Of a stretch of DNA of 64,000 nt, positions 22,837 through 32,130 are shown in pieces. The stretch spans positions 1 to 64,000 of the forward strand of contig JBFWWU010000019.1 in assembly GCA_050246015.1 (NCBI GenBank), read 5' to 3'. The notes beneath the pieces were generated by a model. That model did no database searches and was not told the origin of the DNA. It was given only the letters and a program-made list of their open reading frames with translations. The stretch is from JTS-AC122 sp050246015 (GTDB lineage: Bacteria; Planctomycetota; Phycisphaerae; Phycisphaerales; UBA1924). Positions within the stretch are counted from its first letter, which is position 1; the number at the start of each line of letters is the position of its first letter. A program made the translations under genes and the position numbers.

Positions 22837-25437
22837 ATGTCGTTTCTTCACCTCCAACTTGCGCTAGCCGGGTTCGCGTGCGTGGCGATCCCGATCATCA
22901 TCCACCTGCTCATGCGTCGGCGGCGGAAGCCGATCATGTGGGGCGCGATGCGGTTTTTGCTGGAGGCGTACCGGAAGCAGCGGCGGAAACTGATGATCGA
23001 GAAGTGGCTGCTGCTGCTGACCAGGTGCCTGCTGGTGGCGGCGATCGCCGGGGCGGTGGCGAGGCCGCTGCTGGGTGAACTGCTGGGCGGGTCGAGCGGG
23101 CGGACGCTGTATGTGGTGATCGATAACAGTTTGGCGGCGCAGGCGCGCGGGGGAGACGGGCGGACGGCGTTGGAGCGGCACAAGCAGACCGCCGCGAAGT
23201 TGCTGGATGCGCTGGGGGCGATCGGCGCGGGGCACGATCGGGCGGCGGTGGTGGCGCTTGGCGCGCCGGCGGAGGGGGTGGTGCTGCCGGCGTCGGCGGA
23301 CCTGACGAGCGTTCGCGGCTCGGTGGACGCGCTGGATCCGACCGATTCACGGGCGGACGTGGCCGGGGCGTTGTCGGCGGTGTCGGCGGCGATCGAGCGG
23401 GACCGGAATGATCCATCGGGGAGGTGGCGGCGCGGCCCGGTGTATGTCGCGCTGCTGAGCGATTTTCTGATGGGGTCGTCGGACACGGGCACGGCGCTTG
23501 GGAAGTTGCCCGCCGAGGTGCGGGTGCTGGCGACGGAGCCGGGCGAGGCGCGGGCGAACGTGCGGATCGTGGGGATCGAGCCGGAACGGTCGGTGCTGGT
23601 GACCGGGACGAGCGGTTCGAGCGGGCCGGGAGAGGCGGGAGAGGGAGCGGCGGCGACGGGGATGCAGATACGGGTGCTGCTGCGCCGGTCGGGGCCGAGC
23701 GTGGCGATCGCGGAGACGAGCCATCTAGCGGTGTCGATGTTGACCGACGAGGCGGGGGGAAGGCCGCAAGTCTCGCGAGGGCAGGTGCGGTGGTCTCCCG
23801 GGCAGGAGTCGGCGACGGGCGTGGTGCAGTTGCAATCGCCGGCGCGGAGCGCGGCGCCGAAGCGGTCCAGCAGCGGCGTGAGCGTCGTGCAGGCGACGAT
23901 CGAGCGGACCGAATCGGCGGCCGGCACCGTCAACGTGGTGGCGGGTGATGACGTCTGGCGCCGGCCGATCCCGGTGCGCGAAGCGCTTCGGGTCGGAATC
24001 GTGTCCCCCAGGCGGTTCGGTGACACGGAGGGAGCGGACCGTCTGGACCCGGCGGACTGGGCGCGACTGGCGCTGAGGCCGGGCGACGGGGCGGGGGTCG
24101 AACTCGTGGAAGTGGACCCCAGCGCGATCGATGGGGCGCGATTGGCGGGGCTCGACGCGGTGGTGCTGGCGCGGCCGGACCTGGTGCCCGGGGGCGGATG
24201 GCGCCGGCTGAAACTGTTCATCGAAGGGGGCGGGCTGGTGATGCTGTTCCCGGCGCCGGTCGCGGGCGCGCAACTGTGGACCGATGCGATGACGCAGGAA
24301 ATGGGGATTCATCTGAAACTGGCGCGGGAAGCCAAGACGTACGGCTCGCCGGAAAAGGGTGAAGCGCCGATGACTCTCGCGGTCGTGGCGCCTCCAGCGC
24401 CGGCGAGCGACGGAGCGGGGACAGGGAACGATGGAAGCGCGGGCGGGAGAGCGCGGGGGGTGACGGGAGGGAGGGATCTGCTGGGACTGATTCGCGGGGA
24501 ACTTGATGAACTGCTCAAGCCGGTGAGCGTGTGGCAGACGCTGCCGATCGAGGGCGCCAGCGCCGGCGAAGGGACGACGATTCTGTCGCTGGCGGACGGC
24601 TCGCCGCTGGTGTGGGTGACGAGCGTGTCGGACCGGTCGCGCGGGGGATCGGACGGGCCGGGGGAGACGTCGGAGGCCGCGGCGCCGGGGGGTGAGAAGC
24701 GCGGGGAGCCCGCCCGAGGGCAAGACGCGACCGGCGGTGGATTGCTGGTGTACTTCGCGGCGGCGCTGGACCTGAGGTGGACGGACCTGCCGGCCAAGCC
24801 CCTGGTGGTGCCGCTGATTCAGGAAGTGCTGCGCGAAGGGATCGGACAGTCGCATGGGTCGTGGTCGGTGATCGCCGGGGCGTTGCCGGTCTTGCCCGAG
24901 CGGACGGCGGAACTGCGAGTGGATCCGCGGGCGGCGCGCGGAGAAAGTGGCGCGCAGGACGCGGAGCATGAGGGGGTGGTGGCGGTGGGTGAATCGGGGG
25001 CGGCGACACTGGCGCTGCGGCGCGCGCAGCTGTGGCGAGCGGTGGATGACCGAGGGTCGGTCCGGGCGATCCTGGCGGTAAACGCGGATCCAGCGGGCGG
25101 GGCGACGGACGCGAACGACCCCAGCGCGGTGAAGCGCTGGCTGAACGAGGCGTCAGGAAGCGGACCAGCCGCGGGCGGCGGGGTGCAGTGGTTATCGCAG
25201 GAGGGATCGGCGTCGAGCACGGAAGGGGCAAGCGAACCATCGGTCGCGCCGCGGGATGTCTTTGCGCAGAGCGGACAAGGAAAGGACTTCTCGCTGGCGC
25301 TGCTGATTCTGGCGCTCGGGCTTGGGGTGTTTGAGGTGCTGCTGGCGCGGCGCTGCAGCCATGCGGCGGTGATTGACTCACCTGGCGCGATGAGAACGGC
25401 CGCGGGCGGCGTGAGCGCGATGGGAGGGGTGTCATGA
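22837..25437 (+). CDS. BatA-like membrane protein with von Willebrand A-like domain
   Basis: An 866-residue membrane protein. The N-terminus (MSFLHLQLALAGFACVAIPIIIHLLMRRRRKPIMW and on) is the double-membrane-helix domain that marks the BatA/aerotolerance family. A second helix follows near residue 60 (LLLLTRCLLVAAIAGAVARPLL). The large soluble part has a degenerate von Willebrand A domain (LYVVIDNSLAAQARGG, where the usual DxSxS is changed to DNSLA) and a later LDAVVLARPDLV segment like a glutamine-amidotransferase fold. A final membrane helix (SLALLILALGLGVFEVLLA) lies near the C-terminus. It overlaps the next gene by four bases (ATGA). A scaffold or sensor role with the DUF58 protein is likely; the substrate is not known. 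Confidence 0.85.
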   Translation: MSFLHLQLALAGFACVAIPIIIHLLMRRRRKPIMWGAMRFLLEAYRKQRRKLMIEKWLLLLTRCLLVAAIAGAVARPLLGELLGGSSGRTLYVVIDNSLAAQARGGDGRTALERHKQTAAKLLDALGAIGAGHDRAAVVALGAPAEGVVLPASADLTSVRGSVDALDPTDSRADVAGALSAVSAAIERDRNDPSGRWRRGPVYVALLSDFLMGSSDTGTALGKLPAEVRVLATEPGEARANVRIVGIEPERSVLVTGTSGSSGPGEAGEGAAATGMQIRVLLRRSGPSVAIAETSHLAVSMLTDEAGGRPQVSRGQVRWSPGQESATGVVQLQSPARSAAPKRSSSGVSVVQATIERTESAAGTVNVVAGDDVWRRPIPVREALRVGIVSPRRFGDTEGADRLDPADWARLALRPGDGAGVELVEVDPSAIDGARLAGLDAVVLARPDLVPGGGWRRLKLFIEGGGLVMLFPAPVAGAQLWTDAMTQEMGIHLKLAREAKTYGSPEKGEAPMTLAVVAPPAPASDGAGTGNDGSAGGRARGVTGGRDLLGLIRGELDELLKPVSVWQTLPIEGASAGEGTTILSLADGSPLVWVTSVSDRSRGGSDGPGETSEAAAPGGEKRGEPARGQDATGGGLLVYFAAALDLRWTDLPAKPLVVPLIQEVLREGIGQSHGSWSVIAGALPVLPERTAELRVDPRAARGESGAQDAEHEGVVAVGESGAATLALRRAQLWRAVDDRGSVRAILAVNADPAGGATDANDPSAVKRWLNEASGSGPAAGGGVQWLSQEGSASSTEGASEPSVAPRDVFAQSGQGKDFSLALLILALGLGVFEVLLARRCSHAAVIDSPGAMRTAAGGVSAMGGVS

Positions 25438-28019
25438 ACGAGTTCCTGCGATGGGCGCTGGACCTGAAGTCGCTGTCGTTCGGGCAGGACGGGGTGGAGT
25501 TCGGGTTTGCGCGGCCGCTCGCCACGTGGGGATGGGCGCTGGCGGTCGCGGGGGCGGGGGCGCTGGCGTGGTGGAGTTATCGAAGAATCGAGGGGCCTCG
25601 GGCAGCGCGGGCGGTGCTGGGCGTCGGGCGGGGACTGGTGCTCCTGCTGCTGGTGCTGCTGATCTGCGGTCCCCGGCTGATCAAGCCGAACGAGACGCAG
25701 GAAAAGGACTGGGTCATCGTGCTGGCGGATCGATCGGCGTCGATGACGATCAAGGACGCGCCGAGCGGGGCGGGGGCGGAGGGCCGGACGACGCGGGAGG
25801 CGCAACTCCGCGAGGCGCTGGCCCGTTCATCGCGGATGTGGGAGCAACTGGGAAAAGACCGCACGCTGGTGTGGCTTGGGTTTGATGTCGGCGCGTTTGA
25901 GTTGCCCAAGGCGCCGGCGCCGGACCAGGGGCCGGATTCGACCGGCGCCTGGTCGCTGGATCAGCCGATGGGACGGCGAACGTCGATCGGACGATCGCTG
26001 GACCAGGCGCTTCGGCGAGCGGCTGGGCGGCCGGTGTCGGGGGTGGTCGTGCTATCGGATGGTCGATCGATCGACGAGCCGTCGCGCGCGACGATGCGGC
26101 GGCTGGAAGCGGAACAGATCCCGGTGTACGCCGTGCCGCTGGGGAGCGCGGAGCCGGTCACGGACTATTCGGTTCGGCGTGCCGAGGGCCCGCGCAGCGC
26201 GTTCGTCAACGATTTCATCCCGATCGACGTGGAAATCGAGCGGCTGGGCAAGGGCGAGGGGTCCGGGGAGGCGAAGGTGCAACTCATCGACCGCGCGACC
26301 GGCGAAGTGCTGGACGAGAAGGACGTGACGTTCCAGCCTGTGCCGGGCGCGGGGGCGGCACGGGGCGCGGCTCCTTCCGACAAGGCGCCGGTGCGCCCGT
26401 CGGCGTCGCGGGTGACGCTGACGACCAAGGCGGAGCGTGCGGGGAAGCCGGACTGGAGCGTGCGGGTCGTACCCTCGTCAGGGTCGGACCTGGTGGACGA
26501 GAACAACAGTTCGAAGGTATCGCTGGAGTTGATCGATCGGCCGCTGCGGGTCGCGTACTTCGACGGGTATCCGCGATGGGAACAGCGGTACATCAAGCAA
26601 CTCCTGGTGCGGGAGCGTTCGATGCGCGGGACGTCGATGATCCTGGCATCGGGGCGTCGATTCGTGCAGGAGGGGGACGAGGCGATGACGACGCTGCCGC
26701 GCTCGCCGGAGGAGTGGCGCGAGTATGACGTGATCATGATCGGGGACGTGCGTCCGGAGATGTTCACGGACGATCAGTTGCAGCAGATCAAGGACCACGT
26801 GTCGATCGATGGGGCCGGGTTGATCTGGATCGGGGGAGAGGGCGCAACGCCGGGGGCGTGGCGAGGCACGGTGCTGGCGGACCTGCTGCCGTTTGTTCTC
26901 TCGGGGGGGGAGGGGACGGGGCTGCCGGTGTGGGAGGGGCCGGTGACGATCACACCGACGCCGCTGGCGAATCGGCTGGGGGTGCTGCGGCTGCTGCCGG
27001 CGGAGGTGGAAGGGTCGTGGTGGCCGGCGGAGATCGCGGACCCGGCGACGGGGTGGAACCAGTTTCAGTGGGCGCAGCGGCTTGAGCCGGCGCTGCTGAA
27101 GCCGGCGGTGGAAGTGCTGGCGCTGGCGCGGAGCGCGGGCACGCCGATGCGCACGCTGGACGCGCCGGCGCCGGGCGAAGCGGGCAACGGGGATACGTGC
27201 CCGCTGCTGGTGTCGATGCGGTTCGGGGCGGGGCGTGTGCTGTACCTGGGGACGGATGAGATTTGGCGCTGGCGGTATGGTCGCGGGGAGTTGTACGCGG
27301 AGCGGTTCTATTTGCAGATGCTGCGGATGCTGGGGAGAGAGAGCCTGACTCGCGCGGGGAAACTGGCGAGCCTGAGCGTAACGCCGGCGCGTGCGGAGGT
27401 GGAGCAGGCGGTGCAGGTGCGGCTGGAACTGATCGATCAATCGCTGATCGACGCGGCGCCGGCGTCGCTGCGGATGCGGATTGTCCGAGAGGGGGCCGTG
27501 GACTCGCCGCGGGCCGAGGCGGGGAGCCCGGCGTCCGTGGACGAGACGTTCGCGCCGGTGGAACTGGTGCTGCTGCCCGAGGCGGGAGAGGGGGCGGGCG
27601 CGGCGAGCCGGGTGCCGGGCGCGCGCGGTGTGCGAGCCTACGCCGCGACCTGGATCGCGACGGAATCGGGGCGGTACCGCGTCGAGGGGACGGACCCGCT
27701 GCTGGTGGGGATCGGCGCCGGGGGTGTCTCGGGTGCGGGGACGCTGAGCGCGACGACGGAGATCTGGCTGCCGGATGATGAGATGCGGCGTCCCGAGGCG
27801 GATCATGCGACCCTGGAACGGCTGGCGCAGGCGACGGGCGGGTCGATCATGTCGGCGCGGGACCTGAACGACCTGCCATCGCTGCTGCCCAATCGCGAGT
27901 TGAGGCTGGCGGGCGAGCCGGACATCGAGACGCTGTGGGACACGCCGCTGGCGCTCTTCCTGCTGATCACGCTGCTGACGCTGGAGTGGGTCGGGCGACG
28001 GCTGATCCGGCTGGCGTGA
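25434..28019 (+). CDS. Membrane protein with von Willebrand A and amidotransferase-like domains
   Basis: An 861-residue membrane protein that starts four bases within the previous gene. Two N-terminal membrane helices (LATWGWALAVAGAGALAW and VGRGLVLLLLVLLICGP) precede a von Willebrand A domain (WVIVLADRSASMTIKD, with an intact DxSxS site, and VSGVVVLSDGRS). A region with LRVAYFDGYPRWEQRYIKQL, YDVIMIGDVRPE and GLIWIGGEGATPGAW resembles the class I glutamine-amidotransferase-like fold seen in large planctomycete BatA-type proteins. A last helix lies at the C-terminus (LALFLLITLLTLEWVG). It probably forms a membrane complex with the two upstream products. Confidence 0.85.
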   Translation: MNEFLRWALDLKSLSFGQDGVEFGFARPLATWGWALAVAGAGALAWWSYRRIEGPRAARAVLGVGRGLVLLLLVLLICGPRLIKPNETQEKDWVIVLADRSASMTIKDAPSGAGAEGRTTREAQLREALARSSRMWEQLGKDRTLVWLGFDVGAFELPKAPAPDQGPDSTGAWSLDQPMGRRTSIGRSLDQALRRAAGRPVSGVVVLSDGRSIDEPSRATMRRLEAEQIPVYAVPLGSAEPVTDYSVRRAEGPRSAFVNDFIPIDVEIERLGKGEGSGEAKVQLIDRATGEVLDEKDVTFQPVPGAGAARGAAPSDKAPVRPSASRVTLTTKAERAGKPDWSVRVVPSSGSDLVDENNSSKVSLELIDRPLRVAYFDGYPRWEQRYIKQLLVRERSMRGTSMILASGRRFVQEGDEAMTTLPRSPEEWREYDVIMIGDVRPEMFTDDQLQQIKDHVSIDGAGLIWIGGEGATPGAWRGTVLADLLPFVLSGGEGTGLPVWEGPVTITPTPLANRLGVLRLLPAEVEGSWWPAEIADPATGWNQFQWAQRLEPALLKPAVEVLALARSAGTPMRTLDAPAPGEAGNGDTCPLLVSMRFGAGRVLYLGTDEIWRWRYGRGELYAERFYLQMLRMLGRESLTRAGKLASLSVTPARAEVEQAVQVRLELIDQSLIDAAPASLRMRIVREGAVDSPRAEAGSPASVDETFAPVELVLLPEAGEGAGAASRVPGARGVRAYAATWIATESGRYRVEGTDPLLVGIGAGGVSGAGTLSATTEIWLPDDEMRRPEADHATLERLAQATGGSIMSARDLNDLPSLLPNRELRLAGEPDIETLWDTPLALFLLITLLTLEWVGRRLIRLA

Positions 28020-28054
28020 GGTAGGCGCGCTGGAAAACCGGCCATATCATCGGC

Positions 28055-28699
28055 ATGCGATCGTGGCGAGCGATGTCGGAATCGATCCACCTGCCGGCGA
28101 TGGGGCTGTGGCTCGGGTCGGTGGTGATGACCGGAGCGGCGGCGGGGGTGCTGTTTCCGAAGATGAAAGGGCTCGCGCCGACGATCCCGGCGTACGGGGC
28201 GTACACCGGCGAGCACTGGCGGATCGCGGCGGGGACGCCGGCGGCGACGCTGTTTGATATCTGCGACGGGATCCAACTCGGCTGCGCGATGATCGCGGCG
28301 GTGTCGCTGATGACGCTGGTCTACGTCGGCAAGGCGCCGGTCCGGCGGCCGGCGATGCTGGTGCGGATCGGCGCGCTGGCGCTCGCGTTCGTCGCGCTGG
28401 GGTATCAGTTGTTTTTCCTGTCGCCCGGGATGCGGACGAATCTGCTGGCGTTCTGGATCGCCGCCAAGGAAGGGAAGAACGAGGCGGCGGAGGTGTTCCG
28501 AGCGGCCTTCGACGCGGCCCATCCGAAAGCGACGGCGGCGCTGGCGGCGGTGGCGGCGTGCGTGCTGGTCTCGCTGATCACGGGCGCCTGGTCGGCGGCG
28601 ACGCACGACGAGGCGGCGGCGCGGCACGGCGGGCGCCGGGCGACGACGCCGAAGACCGTCATCGAAACCCCGCTCCTGGCGAAGAATCCGCGACTATGA
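28055..28699 (+). CDS. Small integral membrane protein, DUF4149-like
   Basis: A 214-residue protein with about four membrane helices. The first (HLPAMGLWLGSVVMTGAAAGVLF) has the WLG and Phe features of DUF4149/TMEM205-like proteins. Others are at LGCAMIAAVSLMTLVYVG, IGALALAFVALGYQLFFL and AALAAVAACVLVSLITGAW. Start is ATG 28055 or ATG 28073. The stop overlaps the nth start by four bases (ATGA). Function unknown; the family match is by eye and moderate. Confidence 0.75.
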   Translation: MRSWRAMSESIHLPAMGLWLGSVVMTGAAAGVLFPKMKGLAPTIPAYGAYTGEHWRIAAGTPAATLFDICDGIQLGCAMIAAVSLMTLVYVGKAPVRRPAMLVRIGALALAFVALGYQLFFLSPGMRTNLLAFWIAAKEGKNEAAEVFRAAFDAAHPKATAALAAVAACVLVSLITGAWSAATHDEAAARHGGRRATTPKTVIETPLLAKNPRL

Positions 28700-29511
28700 G
28701 CCGCACGCGCCGCTCCACGCCCAAGACCAGCCCAGCCGCCGCGCGGCGGGGCTCGACTCCGCCCGGGCCGGAAGGCGCGCGGCCGGATCGAGCGGGGAAG
28801 TCGGTCTCGCTGCCCGTCGTGTCGCCCGCAGAACGACGGCGGGCCGCGGGGCTGATGAGCGCGCTGGAGGCGGCGTATCCCGACGCACACTGCGAACTGG
28901 CCTACTCCAGCCCGCACGAACTGCTCGTCGCGACGATCCTCTCAGCCCAGGCGACGGACGTCGGCGTGAACAAGGCGACGCCCGCGCTGTTCGCACGGTT
29001 TCCGAATCCCCGGGCGTACGCGGCGGCGTCGCCCCAAGAGATCGAGCCGTTCATCAAGTCGATCGGCCTGTTTCGCAACAAGGCCAAGGCGATCCATGCG
29101 GCGATGACGCAGATCGTCGAGCGGTTCGGGGGCCAGGTGCCGCGCACGATGGAGGATCTCCTGACGCTGCGGGGAGTGGCCCGGAAGACCGCCAACGTGG
29201 TGCTGGGCAATGCGTACGGGATCAACGAGGGGTTCGTGGTGGACACGCACGTTGAGCGGCTGGCGCAGCGATTCTGCCTGGTGGAGCCCGGCACGAGGAC
29301 GCCGATGATCGAGCGCCGGCTGATGGCCCTGTTCCCGCGCGAGGCCTGGTGCGACCTGTCGCACCGGCTGATCTGGCACGGGCGGCGGGCGTGCAAGGCG
29401 CGGCTCACGGGGGGCGCGGCGTGCGGGGACCATCCGATCTGCAAGAAGTTCGGGACGTGCTGTGAGCACCGCCGGGAGCGTGCCGGCGCCGGGCGGCTCA
29501 AGAAGACGTGA
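28696..29511 (+). CDS. nth: Endonuclease III (DNA glycosylase/AP lyase)
   Basis: A 271-residue bifunctional glycosylase that removes oxidised pyrimidines. ATG 28696 overlaps the previous stop. A basic, Pro-rich extension of about 45 residues precedes the fold. Catalytic Lys164 is in the helix-hairpin-helix LRGVARKTANVVLG and catalytic Asp183 is in VVDTHVERLAQR. The C-terminal iron-sulphur cysteines are Cys233, 243, 249 and 255 (or 256), with spacing X9-X5-X5 instead of the classical X6-X2-X5. The change of LPGVG to LRGVA in the hairpin is also unusual. The enzyme is probably active, but the cluster loop is altered. Confidence 0.93.
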   Translation: MSRTRRSTPKTSPAAARRGSTPPGPEGARPDRAGKSVSLPVVSPAERRRAAGLMSALEAAYPDAHCELAYSSPHELLVATILSAQATDVGVNKATPALFARFPNPRAYAAASPQEIEPFIKSIGLFRNKAKAIHAAMTQIVERFGGQVPRTMEDLLTLRGVARKTANVVLGNAYGINEGFVVDTHVERLAQRFCLVEPGTRTPMIERRLMALFPREAWCDLSHRLIWHGRRACKARLTGGAACGDHPICKKFGTCCEHRRERAGAGRLKKT

Positions 29512-30358
29512 TCGCGCGGCGCGCCGCTGCGACGTTGGCGCGAAGGTGATCCGGGCTGATCGTTCCGACGACGACCGAGGAAGCGGCGTCGCGGGCACCT
29601 TGAAAAATGAAGGCGAACGGATCGACCGGAGCCGCGGTGGTGGTAGGCCCCAACGAGTCCGGCGCGAGGTGGCCGGATTGGAACGCTTTCTTGATCAGCA
29701 CGCCCACGCCCCGGGCGTGCGCGGCCCTGATGAGGTCGAGTTCGTCCACATATGAAGGATTGAGGGTGCACATGAGCACGTCGCACCAGTGGGGCTTGGT
29801 CGCGGGGCTGATGGCGGCGAAGCCGCCGGCGGCTGATTTGATGCTGATCCCGATGGCACGGACGAGGCCTCGATCTTTGAGCAAGCGGAGGGCATCGATC
29901 GCGCCGCGGTCGGCGATGATGCGTTGGTCGTGGCCGTCGGAGTGGATCAGGACGATGTCGAGGTAGTCAGTGCGCAGGCGCGCGAGGCTGCGCAGGACGC
30001 TGGCGTGGACGGCCTGGGCGGAGAAGTCGAAACGGGAAGCGCCCGAGCCGCCCGCGAGCGAGTCGAACTCCTCGCCGACTTTTGTTGAGATGATCCACTG
30101 CTGGCGCGAGCCGAGCCAGTTGAGATGGTGCAGCGCCTCGCCGAGGCGCTGCTCGCTGACGCCGTAGGCGGGCGCGGTGTCGATGAGGTTGACACCCACC
30201 TCGGCGGCGGTGCGCAGCAGGATCCGAACGTCCGCGTCGGAGGGCAGGTCAAAGGGTCGGGGGTACTTGACGCCGGTGTTGCGACCGATTTTGACGGTGC
30301 CCAGACCGATGGGGCTGACGAGGATGCCGGAGGAGCCAAGAGGTCTCAGGGAGTCCAT
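29498..30358 (-). CDS. Aldo/keto reductase
   Basis: A 286-residue NADPH-dependent aldo/keto reductase. The catalytic tetrad is visible: Asp and Tyr in LIDTAPAYGVSEQRLGEAL, Lys in WIISTKVGEEF and His in IVLIHSDGHDQR. The C-terminal NADP-binding part is reduced but ends with SVVVGTISPDHLRANV. ATG 30358 lies 13 bases inside the end of the upstream FAD-oxidoreductase gene, so the two are translationally coupled. Its 3' end overlaps the convergent nth gene by 14 bases. Substrate unknown; together the pair could oxidise and reduce related hydroxy or amino compounds. Confidence 0.92.
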   Translation of the reverse strand: MDSLRPLGSSGILVSPIGLGTVKIGRNTGVKYPRPFDLPSDADVRILLRTAAEVGVNLIDTAPAYGVSEQRLGEALHHLNWLGSRQQWIISTKVGEEFDSLAGGSGASRFDFSAQAVHASVLRSLARLRTDYLDIVLIHSDGHDQRIIADRGAIDALRLLKDRGLVRAIGISIKSAAGGFAAISPATKPHWCDVLMCTLNPSYVDELDLIRAAHARGVGVLIKKAFQSGHLAPDSLGPTTTAAPVDPFAFIFQGARDAASSVVVGTISPDHLRANVAAARRAITSS

Positions 30359-31821
30359 GGCACCTCCGATCGGTCCCAGGGATAGGCAGCGATGAGCGAA
30401 TCCAGATCGGTGTCGGTGGCGCGGAGCAGACCGGAAAGGGGGCCGGCTGGATCGGCAGCGCCGGTGACAACCGGAGGCATCATCGCGGCGATTCGTTCGG
30501 CGACGAGCGGAGCGAAGGCGAGCTTGGTGGGCCATGCCGAGATGACGTTACCGATGGCGGCGATGACGGGCTCGTCGGGCCGGTCGCCGCGGGGCGTCAG
30601 CCCCTCGGCCCGGTCGACGCGCCAGGTGGCCCACTCAGGAGCGAGCGAAGCAAGGTTGAGCCAGGGGAGACAGGCGGCGAGTTCCTGCTTCGCCGCGGCG
30701 ACCTGCTCGGCCGGGGAGCGCGAGACGCCGAGTTCGGCGAGTTGGCCGCCCACATACCACACGGCGCGGCCGGTGCGGTCGCGCGCGGTCGTGATGGTCA
30801 CGCGGGGCTTATCGCTGAGGCCGACGCAGTGTCCGAAGATGGCCGGGAGGTCGGGCGCGCGCAGCATGACCATGTGCAGAGCCCGGCGCTGCATGCGTGG
30901 GGGCTCCTGCCCGGCGGGTGCATCGGCAAACGTGCGGGCAATCAGCGCCGCGTTGCCGGCGCCCGCGGCGAAGATGTAGCGGGCCGCATGAATCGTGATG
31001 GGAGACGATGCGTGTGCCGCGGCGGTGTCGATTCCTCCCCCTGTTCCACCCCCTTGGCGACCATCGATCGTGATGGACGCGATGCCGCGGGAGGCATCCC
31101 CTGTCGTCCCTGTGGCCCCCCCACTGCTCGCGCCGGGATGCAACGGGTGTATGCGCAGCAGGTCGGCCGCTCCGCTGCGCAGCGCGAGGATGCTCCGCGG
31201 ACCAGCCAGCCGGATGAGCGCGCGGATGATTTCGCCCACGCTCAGAACGGGCTCGGCCACGCGGTAGACGTCGATCCCGGCGGCGTGATCGAAGGGGGGT
31301 GGGCGCTGGCCGACGGCCAATCGCTCGACGGGCGTGCGGATCACCTTGCTCGCCGCGGCTCCGGCGAGTCGCGACGCCACCCCCGGGGTCGTCCAGAGCA
31401 ACTGCGTCTGGCTGAGGACGGCGCGAGCGGGATCGAGGAACGGTCGAAGCGGAAGAACCGCGCCGGGAAGGTCGTTTGCGTCCGCGGCATCACGCAGGGA
31501 GCGTTGCCAGATTTCGGGCATGGCGGCGATGGCGCGCGAGGCGGCGGCGGCAGCGCCGGAGAGGGCGTACTTGATCCCGCCATGGATGATGCCTTGTGAG
31601 GCGAGCGTTTGTCCGTCGGGCCCGCCGCCGAGGGTGTGGAGTTCAATCAGCGCGGCGCGATAGCGCAGGCGTCGAAGGTGCGCGAGGGTCCAGAGTCCGG
31701 CGATGCCGCCGCCGAGGATGCAGGCGTCGAGTTGGATTTCGCGCGGGGGAGGTGGAGGGGGAGAAGGTTGTGGGGGAGGCACGATGATTCCGATTATTGC
31801 GGCATCGTGCGGCGCGGACAT
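30346..31821 (-). CDS. FAD-dependent oxidoreductase, DAO (glycine/D-amino-acid oxidase) type
   Basis: About 491 residues from ATG 31821, though the start is uncertain (a GTG near 31782 would remove part of a Pro-rich leader). The dinucleotide fold begins at LDACILGGGIAGLWTLAHLRR, with GxGxxG as GGGIAG. ELHTLGGGPDGQTLASQG supplies the adenosine-binding acid and the conserved Q-x-x-S-x-G of DAO-type enzymes. A C-terminal FAD contact is GLTPRGDRPDEPVIAAIGNVIS. The enzyme may oxidise an amine or a hydroxy acid such as glycerol 3-phosphate; this cannot be settled. It is the first gene of a two-gene operon with the aldo/keto reductase. Confidence 0.85.
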   Translation of the reverse strand: MSAPHDAAIIGIIVPPPQPSPPPPPPREIQLDACILGGGIAGLWTLAHLRRLRYRAALIELHTLGGGPDGQTLASQGIIHGGIKYALSGAAAAASRAIAAMPEIWQRSLRDAADANDLPGAVLPLRPFLDPARAVLSQTQLLWTTPGVASRLAGAAASKVIRTPVERLAVGQRPPPFDHAAGIDVYRVAEPVLSVGEIIRALIRLAGPRSILALRSGAADLLRIHPLHPGASSGGATGTTGDASRGIASITIDGRQGGGTGGGIDTAAAHASSPITIHAARYIFAAGAGNAALIARTFADAPAGQEPPRMQRRALHMVMLRAPDLPAIFGHCVGLSDKPRVTITTARDRTGRAVWYVGGQLAELGVSRSPAEQVAAAKQELAACLPWLNLASLAPEWATWRVDRAEGLTPRGDRPDEPVIAAIGNVISAWPTKLAFAPLVAERIAAMMPPVVTGAADPAGPLSGLLRATDTDLDSLIAAYPWDRSEVPWTP

Positions 31822-31863
31822 TCGGGGGGAGATGGCATGGGTTGGATTGGGTATCCGACGTGC

Positions 31864-31895
31864 CACGGCTTGGCGTCTTCAGCCCCCAAGCCGTG
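31864..31895. repeat. Diverged hairpin at the edge of the 82-bp tandem array
   Basis: CACGGCTTGG (31864-31873) pairs perfectly with CCAAGCCGTG (31886-31895). It is a diverged copy of the hairpin found in every unit of the adjacent array, with a different loop. Confidence 0.7.
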
Positions 31896-31916
31896 TCTCG
31901 CGGAGTCAGTCGCTGA

Positions 31917-32130
31917 CCAAGACACGGCTTGGCTCAAATGCAGCCAAGCCGTGGCACGGAGTGGCAAGGCATGCCACCGGCCCGGGACGGTTGAGGAACC
32001 AAGACACGGCTTGGCTCAAATGCAGCCAAGCCGTGGCACGGAGTGGCAAGGCATGCCACCGGCCCGGGACGGTTCAGGAACCAAGACACGGCTTGGCTCA
32101 AATGCAGCCAAGCCGTGGCACGGAGTGGCA
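31917..32130. repeat. 82-bp tandem repeat array, two full units and a partial third
   Basis: Units start at 31917, 31999 and 32081, with a period of exactly 82 bases. The two full units differ at one base near the end (TTGAGG against TTCAGG). Each unit holds a perfect 12-bp hairpin, CACGGCTTGGCT/AGCCAAGCCGTG with loop CAAATGC (31923-31953 in unit 1), and a second inverted repeat GTGGCA/TGCCAC. Units are almost identical, which points to recent duplication. The array sits between the divergent FAD-oxidoreductase and permease genes. Confidence 0.93.
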
